NCBI RefSeq assembly: GCF_035944355.1
Contig: NZ_DASZBH010000014.1
Location: 62,001 to 126,000 of the forward strand
Length of the DNA stretch: 64,000 bases
Direction of reading: 5' to 3'
Source of the DNA: Frateuria_A sp035944355
GTDB lineage: Bacteria > Pseudomonadota > Gammaproteobacteria > Xanthomonadales > Rhodanobacteraceae
Shown here piece after piece: positions 27,127 through 34,061 of the stretch. Below the pieces are notes generated by a model, which saw only the letters and a list, made by a program, of their open reading frames with translations, searched no databases and was not told the origin of the DNA. The position numbers and the translations under genes are program-made. Each line of letters opens with the position of its first letter. The stretch's first letter is position 1.

Positions 27127-28253
27127 GCACGGAAGCCCGCGACGCCCGCCGTTACCACGCTCTGCCATCGCCCTTCGCGATGAAGCGCGGCGGCCAGCTG
27201 CACGGCGCGCGGGTGGCCTACGAAACCTGGGGGCGGCTGAGCGCGGCGCGCGACAATGCGGTGCTGATCCTCACCGGCCTCTCGCCCAGCGCGCACGCCG
27301 CCTCCTGCGAAAAGGACCCGTCGCCCGGCTGGTGGGAAGGCATGCTCGGTCCCGGCAAGGCGATCGATACCGACCGCTGGTTCGTGATCTGCGTGAACTC
27401 GCTGGGCAGCGACAAGGGCTCCACCTGTCCGGCCTCGATCGACCCGACGACCGGCCGTCCCTACCGCCTGGGTTTCCCCGAGCTGGCGCTGGAAGACGTC
27501 GCCAACGCCGCCTACGAGGTGGTGCGTCACGGCCTGGGCATCGAGCGCCTGGCCTGCCTGATCGGCTGCTCGATGGGCGGCATGGGCGCGCTCGCCTACA
27601 TGCTGCTGCACCCGGGCAGCGTACGCGCCCACATCAGCGTGGATACCGCGCCGCAGGCGCAGCCCTTCGCCATCGCCATCCGCTCGCTGCAGCGCGAGGC
27701 GATCCGGCTCGACCCGCAATGGAACGGCGGCGACTACGACCTCGGCGAGGGCCCCGGCGGCCGCTACCCCGAAATGGGCATGAGCATCGCGCGCAAGCTG
27801 GGCGTGATCACCTACCGATCGGCGATGGAATGGAACGGCCGCTTCGCGCGCATCCGGCTGGACCCCGAGAAGCGCGAGGATGAGCCCTTCGGCTTCGAGT
27901 TCCAGGTCGAGTCCTACCTGCAGGGCCACGCGCAGCGCTTCGTGCGCAGCTTCGACCCCAACTGCTATCTCTATCTTTCGCGCGCCAGCGATTGGTTCGA
28001 CATCGGCGAATACGGCGGCGGCGACATCATGGAAGGCCTCAAGCGCATACGCATCGAGCGCGCGCTGGTGATCGGCGTGAGCACCGACATCCTGTTCCCG
28101 CTGGAGCAGCAGGAGCAGATCGCCACCGGCCTGTCCGCCGCGGGCGCCCAGGTCGACTTCGTGGCGCTGGACTCCCCGCAGGGCCACGACGCCTTCCTGG
28201 TCGACATCCCCAACTACAGCCGCGCCATCGGCGGCTTCCTGGCCGGCTTGTAA
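27123..28253 (+). CDS. metX: MetX-family serine/homoserine O-succinyltransferase
   Basis: Protein of 376 residues with the alpha/beta-hydrolase fold of the MetX group. The nucleophile is Ser150 in IGCSMGGM, with Asp322 (VSTDILFP) and His355 (QGHDAF) as the likely triad. The opening FHALPSPF-like segment, GWWEGMLGPGKAIDTDRWF and FDPNCYLYLSRASDWFD match the Xanthomonas proteins assigned as serine or homoserine O-succinyltransferases. From this resemblance the donor is probably succinyl-CoA, and the product feeds cysteine or methionine synthesis; the acceptor is not certain. The ATG at 27123 overlaps the ccmI stop, so it is translated with the ccm operon. Confidence 0.87.
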   Translation: MSTEARDARRYHALPSPFAMKRGGQLHGARVAYETWGRLSAARDNAVLILTGLSPSAHAASCEKDPSPGWWEGMLGPGKAIDTDRWFVICVNSLGSDKGSTCPASIDPTTGRPYRLGFPELALEDVANAAYEVVRHGLGIERLACLIGCSMGGMGALAYMLLHPGSVRAHISVDTAPQAQPFAIAIRSLQREAIRLDPQWNGGDYDLGEGPGGRYPEMGMSIARKLGVITYRSAMEWNGRFARIRLDPEKREDEPFGFEFQVESYLQGHAQRFVRSFDPNCYLYLSRASDWFDIGEYGGGDIMEGLKRIRIERALVIGVSTDILFPLEQQEQIATGLSAAGAQVDFVALDSPQGHDAFLVDIPNYSRAIGGFLAGL

Positions 28254-28319
28254 ACGGTCGGCGTCCCCGCAAACACGGGTGCGCTAAACTCGGCGTGAAG
28301 CTGCACCTGCGAGAACGCC

Positions 28320-28898
28320 ATGCTCACCACCGAATTCCCCGGCTGCCGCGAACTGATCGGCGCCATCGACCAGGCGGTCGCCCACGCCACCACCTTCGCC
28401 ATCACCGACAGCCTGCGCAACAGCCTCTGCAAGTTGATGCGCAGCGGCGCGGTCAAGCTGCCCGACTGCGTATTCGAGACCGCCGAAGGCCGTTACGCAC
28501 GCCGTGAGCTCTACCGCAGCGAGAAGCACGGCTACTGCGTGGTGGCGATGACCTGGGGTCCGGGCCAGGGCACGCCGATCCACGACCACTGCGGCATGTG
28601 GTGCGTCGAGGGCGTCTGGAGCGGTGCGCTGGAGGTGGTGCAGTACGAGCGCCTGGCCGACGAGAATGGCCACTGCCGTTTCCAGCCGGTGGGCTCGATC
28701 CAGGCAGGCCCAGGCTCCGCCGGCAGCCTGATCCCGCCGCACGAGTACCACACCATCCGCAATCCCAGCGACGAAGCGATCGCGGTCAGCCTGCACATCT
28801 ACTCGGGCAACATGACCCGCTGCGCCGTCTTCCAGCCGCTGCCCGAAGACGGCTACGAGCGCTGCGAGCGCCAGCTGGGGCTCGACCCGGTGCATTGA
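28320..28898 (+). CDS. Cysteine-dioxygenase-type thiol dioxygenase (cupin)
   Basis: Protein of 192 residues with the three-His iron site of the CDO family: His88 and His90 in PIHDHCGMWC and His144 in PHEYHTIRN. It oxidises a thiol, either cysteine to cysteine sulfinate or 3-mercaptopropionate; sequence alone does not decide between them. The Arg in the substrate pocket (YARRELYRS) favours cysteine-like binding but is not proof. It is 66 bases after metX on the same strand, which joins thiol formation and removal in one locus. Its 3' end carries the likely promoter of tRNA-Leu. Confidence 0.87.
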   Translation: MLTTEFPGCRELIGAIDQAVAHATTFAITDSLRNSLCKLMRSGAVKLPDCVFETAEGRYARRELYRSEKHGYCVVAMTWGPGQGTPIHDHCGMWCVEGVWSGALEVVQYERLADENGHCRFQPVGSIQAGPGSAGSLIPPHEYHTIRNPSDEAIAVSLHIYSGNMTRCAVFQPLPEDGYERCERQLGLDPVH

Positions 28899-28910
28899 GC
28901 CGGGCATAAT
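28882..28910 (+). promoter_or_regulatory. Putative promoter of tRNA-Leu
   Basis: TCGACC (28882-28887) and CATAAT (28905-28910) are 17 bases apart and end 12 bases before the tRNA. The -35 box lies within the last codons of the dioxygenase gene. Confidence 0.5.
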
Positions 28911-28922
28911 CGCCGCTCTTGT

Positions 28923-29008
28923 GCCGGTGTGGCGGAATGGTAGACGCGGCGGACTCAAAATCCGCTTCTGGCGACAGAGTGTAGGTTCGAGTCCTATCAC
29001 CGGTACCA
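28923..29008 (+). tRNA. tRNA-Leu(CAA), prophage attachment site
   Basis: 86 bases including the encoded CCA. The anticodon stem GCGGA/TCCGC encloses the loop CTCAAAA, giving anticodon CAA for UUG codons. A long variable arm (class II), the T-loop GGTTCGAGTCC and the D-loop GGTAGACGCG are present. The acceptor stem pairs except for G1, which faces T72, where most bacterial tRNA-Leu genes have G-C. The 3' half abuts prophage DNA, so the present 3' end was probably supplied by the phage attachment site. Confidence 0.95.
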
Positions 29009-29015
29009 ACGACTT

Positions 29016-29040
29016 AGGCCCCCTTGCGGGGCCTTTGTTT
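29016..29040 (+). terminator. Terminator after tRNA-Leu
   Basis: AGGCCCC (29016-29022) pairs with GGGGCCT (29028-29034) around CTTGC, followed by TTGTTTT. It ends the tRNA transcript and lies just inside the prophage. Confidence 0.8.
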
Positions 29041-29106
29041 TGGTCCGCAATCCTGGCGTTGGTCCGCAAAAGCACTTATTCCACCGTCTCCCAATGCCTC
29101 GGCGCC

Positions 29107-29382
29107 CTATTTCTCCCGGGTCGATAAGTGGACGCCGCCGTAGGACTCCGGGGGCCCGTGCAACCGGTCTTCGCGCGATTTCATCCAGCGACCCGCATGC
29201 TTCCACGCCTGCTTGACGCTCGCCGCGTAGTACGGTCCGGGAGGATCGGCCCCGCGCAGGAAGGTCACGGCACAGCCGCCGCCGATCAGCTCCACGATGC
29301 GCACCACGGGCGTGTCTGCGTGGAGGTACCTCAGGTACCACACACCAGGCTCGCTGGGTTTGTTCTCGCAGATGACAGGCAT
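29107..29382 (-). CDS. Hypothetical prophage protein (91 residues)
   Basis: Not recognised. The sequence begins MPVICENKPSEPGVWYLRYL and contains VVRIVELIGGGCAVTFLRG, which looks like a small mixed alpha/beta fold, then a Trp/Lys-rich helix and a polar tail. It is the left-most phage gene, next to the attachment site, where phages often carry genes that alter the host. No signal peptide or membrane segment. A second small gene of opposite direction starts 64 bases away, so the gap at 29383-29445 may hold divergent promoters. Confidence 0.6.
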   Translation of the reverse strand: MPVICENKPSEPGVWYLRYLHADTPVVRIVELIGGGCAVTFLRGADPPGPYYAASVKQAWKHAGRWMKSREDRLHGPPESYGGVHLSTREK

Positions 29383-29445
29383 GGCGCGAAGGTACGCGCG
29401 GCGCGTCTCACGGGCCGATCACCGCAGGCGTGCCACTACTGCGCC

Positions 29446-29661
29446 ATGCCGTTCGACGAGCCGCCCCAACAGCCAGGTTACCCGCCCGATCCCGAGCCGA
29501 TCTTCAGGGCGATCCGGGCGCACCTGCGCGCCTCCCGCGCGACGGGGTTCCTGCTGCACGACGAGGAAGGCGGCTACTACGTCGCCGTGGATACGACGCC
29601 CAAGGACATCGTCAGGCTCGCGTCGCCTGGGCAGATGACGCCCTACAAGGGCAAGGGCTAG
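29446..29661 (+). CDS. Hypothetical small protein (71 residues), plus strand
   Basis: Not recognised. Starts MPFDEPPQQPGYPPDPEP, a Pro-rich segment, followed by a compact part (FRAIRAHLRASRATGFLL, then EEGGYYVAVDTTP). The frame is open far upstream, and the ATG at 29446 is taken because the sequence before it has no protein character. It runs against the direction of its neighbours and overlaps the end of the next gene by four bases. Coding is likely but not certain. Confidence 0.5.
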   Translation: MPFDEPPQQPGYPPDPEPIFRAIRAHLRASRATGFLLHDEEGGYYVAVDTTPKDIVRLASPGQMTPYKGKG

Positions 29662-29933
29662 CCGCCCTTCCTGTAGGCCTCGTTCGCGGCTTCTACGTCC
29701 ATTTGCCCGTCGTCCGGATGGTGGAAGTAACCGGCATGGTCGGCGAACTCGTGGAACTGCATGGTGCACGCCTCGCAGCCGCAGTCGCCGGCGCAGCGGG
29801 CTTCGCACTCCACCGTGCACGTGCACGGCAGGTCCAGGTCAGGGTGCGCGCCTTCCTGCGAACGGTCAGGGAAGTATCCCTGGGTTTCGGGGTAGCGGCG
29901 CAGGCCTTCGGGGGTGGGAAATGGATAAATCAT
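29658..29933 (-). CDS. Cys-rich hypothetical prophage protein (91 residues)
   Basis: Not recognised. Begins MIYPFPTPEGLRRYPETQGY and contains a dense Cys cluster (CTCTVECEARCAGDCGCEAC) that could bind zinc or an iron-sulfur centre, then HEFADHAGYFHHPDD with several His. No signal peptide. The start at 29933 lies eight bases after the SRAP stop, so the two form a small operon. The metal-binding idea is inference from Cys/His density. Confidence 0.6.
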   Translation of the reverse strand: MIYPFPTPEGLRRYPETQGYFPDRSQEGAHPDLDLPCTCTVECEARCAGDCGCEACTMQFHEFADHAGYFHHPDDGQMDVEAANEAYRKGG

Positions 29934-29941
29934 GGCGCCGA

Positions 29942-30910
29942 TTATGCCGCCAGCTGGTGCGCGTAGTACGGCCGCGCCCGGTCGTCCAGGATGGCGTACA
30001 GGGCCTCGCGCGGCGCGATGGCGGGGTTGAGCCAGGCGTCCACATGCTCGGGCTTGATCGGCACGATGCAGCGGTCGTGGCCGGCCGCGGCCACTTCGGG
30101 CGGCGGCTCGTCGGTGATGGCTGCGAAGCTGAAGAGGTCGGCACCGTTGTCGGCGCTCTTGGACACGTTCCACAGGCAGGCCACCAGCATGTCCTGCGGC
30201 GGTTGGGGGTCGAAGGCCAGCACCACGTTCTCCTCCTTCTCACCCGCGGCGAGCTCCCTGCCCTCCATCCGATGGCGCGCCACGTTCTCGTAGAAGCGGG
30301 TGACGACCAGGATGCCGTGCCGGTAGCCGAAGAGCTGGTCCCAGGACTCCTCGAGCTTGTCCCGGCGCGCGTTGTAGGTCCCCGGGTACTTGCGCTCGAC
30401 GACGGCGTTCCAGCCAGGCATGCGGCACTGGTAGCGCATCGGCACCACCACCCGCTGCCCGTCCTGCTCGATCATCACCGGCGCATAGGTGCCCGGGTAG
30501 ATGCGCGCGTCCTGGTCCGCCGGCTCGCGACGCTCCAGGTCGGCCAGGTTGCGCTCGGCGGCCGCGATCTTGTTGCCGGCGATGCGCTTGTCTTCGGCGG
30601 CCTTCTTCGTCGGCTTAGCGCTGGCCAGCACGGCCTCGGCCTTGGCCAGTCGCGCATGCTGGGCGGTCAGCTCCTCTCGGTAGCGCTGCTCCTGCTCGCG
30701 ATCACCCTCGGCCACCAGCTTGGCAAGCTCGAAGCCGGCCTCGCTTTCCGGGCGACGGAACGCATCGCGCATCGCCTTGGGGATCTTCGTCCAGCTGCCG
30801 TCGCGCTGGCGCTCCCAGAACAGCGCGACAAAGCGCTCCAGGCTGATCGTGGCGCCGAAGTGGCGCACGTACTTGGTGAAGTCGGCCTTGATCTGGGCGG
30901 AGTAGCACAT
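29942..30910 (-). CDS. SOS-response-associated peptidase (SRAP/YedK-HMCES) with helical insertion
   Basis: Protein of 322 residues that would crosslink to abasic sites in single-stranded DNA. Cys2 (MCYSAQ) is the crosslinking residue after Met removal. The family residues follow in order: Asn in GTYNARRDKL, Glu in VVTRFYENVA and His in AGHDRCIVPI. Compared with the 220-230 residues usual for YedK it carries an extra charged, helical segment of about 80-90 residues (about 50-135; many Glu, Lys, Ala). The ATG at 30910 is fixed by the need for Cys2. It lies in the accessory end of the prophage; a role in protecting damaged phage DNA or in replication is plausible. Confidence 0.88.
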   Translation of the reverse strand: MCYSAQIKADFTKYVRHFGATISLERFVALFWERQRDGSWTKIPKAMRDAFRRPESEAGFELAKLVAEGDREQEQRYREELTAQHARLAKAEAVLASAKPTKKAAEDKRIAGNKIAAAERNLADLERREPADQDARIYPGTYAPVMIEQDGQRVVVPMRYQCRMPGWNAVVERKYPGTYNARRDKLEESWDQLFGYRHGILVVTRFYENVARHRMEGRELAAGEKEENVVLAFDPQPPQDMLVACLWNVSKSADNGADLFSFAAITDEPPPEVAAAGHDRCIVPIKPEHVDAWLNPAIAPREALYAILDDRARPYYAHQLAA

Positions 30911-31064
30911 AGCGGGCGCTCCCGGGCGGGCGCTCCAGCATAGGACAGGCCTGGTGAAGGCGCCCCGGTTATCGGCTGGCACCAGCAAGACTGCACGGCC
31001 GGCCGCCAGAACCCCGAGGCAAGGTGAAAGTAGCGCTTACAGGTTGCCGGGGATGTAGGCGGAT

Positions 31065-31083
31065 GCCGACAGGGTTTGTCGGC
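31065..31083 (-). terminator. Hairpin after the last tail gene
   Basis: GCCGACA (31065-31071) and TGTCGGC (31077-31083) form a perfect seven-base stem just downstream of the gene ending at 31099. There is no T-run, so termination by it alone would be weak. The remaining bases 30911-31064 show no gene. Confidence 0.4.
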
Positions 31084-31098
31084 AAGACTCCTCCCGCA

Positions 31099-31725
31099 TC
31101 AGCCGGCCGCGCTGGTACTGAAAGTACAGGTGCTGGTACCGACCAGCGAGCCGTTGAAATACAGCTTCACGGCGATGGTGCCCCCGTTGGCCGCGTTAGT
31201 GTTGACGACCGTGGCGCTCGCGGAGCAGGCCGCGGAGCGGCTCGTGGTCAGCGCGACCACCGAGGGCGCGTCATTACCGTAAGTGTCCGAGCCGCCGTCG
31301 GGATCCGGCCCGTTTGCGAACCCCGTCATCACGTACTGCACGGTGTAGTTGCTGGCGGTACCGCCTGAAATCAGATAGCTCCCGCTGTCAAGCACGGCTC
31401 CGGTGTCATCTTTGACATTCCAGGTGCCGTCGTTGACCAGAGTCAAGGTCAATGTGGCAGTTCCGCGCCCACGATTGCGCGCATAGCGCTTCCCGTTGAA
31501 CCCGAGGACATTGCTGATACCAGCAAAGATCGCGTTCAGATCGGTCCCGTTCTTGTAGATGCCAGTCGCCGCCGCCTGTACACCACCGGACACGTAAGGG
31601 GCGTAGATATTTGCCAAGTCGTTGCCGTTTTCGTAGATGCCGGTGGCTGATGCTTTCGCTCCGGATGCGTATAGGGCAAAGATTTGGTTCAGCGGAATGC
31701 CGCCCTTCTGGATGGGAGAGGTCAT
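31099..31725 (-). CDS. Tail-fibre-associated protein with short repeats
   Basis: Protein of 208 residues. The N-terminal 70 residues repeat a unit around ATGIYENGNDLANIYA and ATGIYKNGTDLNAIFA, with a degenerate first copy LNQIFALYASG. The C-terminal part is beta-rich and threonine/serine-rich (ATLTLTLVNDGTWNV, TVQYVMTGFANGPDPDGGS), like a virion surface domain. It lies three bases downstream of the tail fibre gene and is the last gene of the late region. Likely a fibre tip or accessory adhesin; the exact role is not known. Confidence 0.7.
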   Translation of the reverse strand: MTSPIQKGGIPLNQIFALYASGAKASATGIYENGNDLANIYAPYVSGGVQAAATGIYKNGTDLNAIFAGISNVLGFNGKRYARNRGRGTATLTLTLVNDGTWNVKDDTGAVLDSGSYLISGGTASNYTVQYVMTGFANGPDPDGGSDTYGNDAPSVVALTTSRSAACSASATVVNTNAANGGTIAVKLYFNGSLVGTSTCTFSTSAAG

Positions 31726-31728
31726 GGC

Positions 31729-33477
31729 TCAGAGCACCTTGGACAGCAGCCACACCAGCGCCAAGGCGCCGACCACCCAGCGCTCCGCGCGCCGGCCGGC
31801 CTGGATGCGATCAACCTCATTGGCCGCCCACAGGGCCATCTCGGTTGCTGCACCCGCGTAGTTCACGCTCAGCCGCTTGCCGTCCTTGTGGTCGAACTCG
31901 CCCACGTAGTCGCCGTGCGCTACCTTGCGCACTTCTTGGGCGACCAAGCCCTTGGATCGTTCTCCATTATCTTTAAGAGTGAAGTCGTAAAGGTCCAGCT
32001 CACGATGCAGTGGACGCGGCTGCACGCGGCCATGCACGGTTTTCAGGCGCAGATCGGAGCCCAGAAAATTACCCGTGCCGGAACATGTCAAGCCACTGCC
32101 GCTGATTGTCACCACATCTGAGCCGCCGATAATGAAGACGTGGTTGTTGCTGCTGCCGACGACGTAATTCAGTCGGCTGCTGGTGATGCCGAAGCCCATC
32201 ACGCTGCCGTACAGCGAGATGCCATGTGATAAATCAGAGTTGCTGGAACCTATTCCAGAAAAACTGAGGCCGTCAGTAATTTGTCCGTTTCCGTTAAGGC
32301 GAATGCCACCTTTCACCCCGACCCACGGGGCAATGGTCATAGACTGGCCTGAATTGTTGGCGTTTCCATAGATCAACGCCACGTCGCCCGTCGCCGTCAG
32401 CGGGTTATAGGACCCGGCTGTAATGTTCGGAAGCATGAGCAGCGTTCGGCCGAGGCCGCCGCCTTGAACCGAGAGCGCTGCGGTGGAGCTCGCCACGGTG
32501 GCGCCATTGTCTGCTGACATGCCGCCATTGGCGGTGATGCTTCCAGTGGTGGTCACGCTGCCCGTTATCGTGCCGCCGCCCGTGCTGAACTTCCCGTCCA
32601 GCGCCGTCTGCAGGCCGTTCGTCTTGGCGATGGTGAGCGCACCGTCCGCGATGGCCGTGCTGAGCGTGACGTTGCCCGTACCGTCGAAGCTCTGGCCGGC
32701 GGCCGTGACTGGGCCGGTCAGGGTGAACGAGCGAGCGGTGGCCAGCTTGGTCGCTGCGACCGCCGTGCCATTGATGGGCAGGTACTGACCGGTCACCGAG
32801 GCGCTGGTCGCGTAGAAGTTCGTCCCGTCCGTATAGACGCCGATGGCATTGCCTTGCGGCACGGTCACGCCGGCCCCTGTTGCGCCGTTGACCGCCAGGG
32901 TGAAGCTGCCGGTGGTGTTGTTGGCGATGATCCAGGTGGCGCCCGCGCTCAGCGGGAGAACCACAGCCGCGTTCGCGCTCAGGGTGCCGGTCACGCTGAT
33001 CACCTGCGCGGCCAGTTGCGCCGACGTCGGCGTGACGTTGCCGGAGGTGGCGGTGATCGAGGCGACGCCCGTGTTGGCGCGCACCGCCACCCAGCCTGCG
33101 GCGCCCGAGGCGTCCGGGTTGGTGCTGTTCTGGTCGACGGTGTTGAGCCACTGACCGGTGCCGGCTGCATTGAGCACGAGGGCTCCGGCCGGGTAGCCGC
33201 CGATCGAGGCGGCGAAGGTCGCGTTGAAGGGGTACTGGCCGCCGGCCTGCGCCCATTGCACCTGCGTGCTGAGCTGGTTGAGGATGCCGTTCATGTCCGC
33301 GCCGAAAGGCGGAATGCCGCCGGAGGCAATCGGCTGCATCGTCAGCGGAGGAAACCCGTCGGTCATCGATGCCGCGCCAGGCGTGGTGCCCTGCTGGGAC
33401 GGCACCGGAATCGCGTTCTTGGTGCCGCTGTTGGCGAACGGGACGGTGGTCTGGGTCGGTGCGTTAATGGCTTTCAT
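31729..33477 (-). CDS. Tail fibre with C-terminal S74 self-cleaving chaperone and membrane helix
   Basis: Protein of 582 residues. The N-terminal 90 residues (ADMNGILNQLSTQVQWAQAG, WLNTVDQNSTNPD) are a common phage fibre attachment domain. A long Gly/Thr/Ser-rich beta region follows (about 100-470). From residue 474 there is a Peptidase S74 intramolecular chaperone: SDLRLK at the predicted cleavage site, then KGLVAQEVRKVAHGDYV and LSVNYAGAATEMALWAANEV. The last 20 residues (RWVVGALALVWLLSKVL) form a hydrophobic helix, which is not usual for S74 domains. Cleavage before Ser474 would free a 109-residue chaperone with this helix. Confidence 0.88.
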   Translation of the reverse strand: MKAINAPTQTTVPFANSGTKNAIPVPSQQGTTPGAASMTDGFPPLTMQPIASGGIPPFGADMNGILNQLSTQVQWAQAGGQYPFNATFAASIGGYPAGALVLNAAGTGQWLNTVDQNSTNPDASGAAGWVAVRANTGVASITATSGNVTPTSAQLAAQVISVTGTLSANAAVVLPLSAGATWIIANNTTGSFTLAVNGATGAGVTVPQGNAIGVYTDGTNFYATSASVTGQYLPINGTAVAATKLATARSFTLTGPVTAAGQSFDGTGNVTLSTAIADGALTIAKTNGLQTALDGKFSTGGGTITGSVTTTGSITANGGMSADNGATVASSTAALSVQGGGLGRTLLMLPNITAGSYNPLTATGDVALIYGNANNSGQSMTIAPWVGVKGGIRLNGNGQITDGLSFSGIGSSNSDLSHGISLYGSVMGFGITSSRLNYVVGSSNNHVFIIGGSDVVTISGSGLTCSGTGNFLGSDLRLKTVHGRVQPRPLHRELDLYDFTLKDNGERSKGLVAQEVRKVAHGDYVGEFDHKDGKRLSVNYAGAATEMALWAANEVDRIQAGRRAERWVVGALALVWLLSKVL

Positions 33478-33487
33478 GGCTGTCCTG

Positions 33488-34057
33488 TTACGCGTTGACG
33501 GTAATCGTCACGCCCACGCCCGCCGGGCGCGGCATGAGGGCGGGGTTCTGGATGACGGAGGCTTCCCAGGGCTGGAGCGCGAAGTTGAAGACGTACTGCA
33601 GCTGCATCGGCCCGTTCTCGAGCACGTAGCAGCTGCCGCGGCCTGCGAAGAGGTACTGCAGCAGCGTGTTCATGCTGGGCGCGGTGAAGCTGGAGATGTT
33701 CGCCAGCGCCTTGGTCATGATCAGGACGCGGTAGGCGTCGTCCGCGAGCAGGTACGTGCTCGAGGTGGTCTTGCCGCTGTAGAACGGCGCCTGGTTGAAC
33801 GGGTAGGAGCCCGGCGTGGCCTCCTTGAAACCCAGGTAGTCCGGCAGCGGCGTGATCGTGATCTGACGCGGGATGTTGACGATGCGTCCCCAGATATCCA
33901 GCCCGAAGCCCTGGGCCGTCCCCACGTTCCAGACGAAGTCGTAGAAGTGGTTGATGTCGATCGCGGGGTCGATCCACGCGTTCATCGCCGCCACGATGCC
34001 GGTGATCCCGGGGCTGTTGGCGTACTGGCTGAGCAGCGTATCGGTCGGGTTCTGCAT
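33488..34057 (-). CDS. DUF2612 tail/baseplate protein
   Basis: Protein of 189 residues. The segment NHFYDFVWNVGTAQGFGLDIWGRIV and LADDAYRVLIMTKALANIS are conserved in DUF2612, a family found next to baseplate J proteins in contractile-tailed phages, probably linking baseplate wedge and fibre. It is translated four bases after the baseplate J gene. No signal or membrane segments. Confidence 0.85.
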   Translation of the reverse strand: MQNPTDTLLSQYANSPGITGIVAAMNAWIDPAIDINHFYDFVWNVGTAQGFGLDIWGRIVNIPRQITITPLPDYLGFKEATPGSYPFNQAPFYSGKTTSSTYLLADDAYRVLIMTKALANISSFTAPSMNTLLQYLFAGRGSCYVLENGPMQLQYVFNFALQPWEASVIQNPALMPRPAGVGVTITVNA

Positions 34058-34061
34058 GGCG

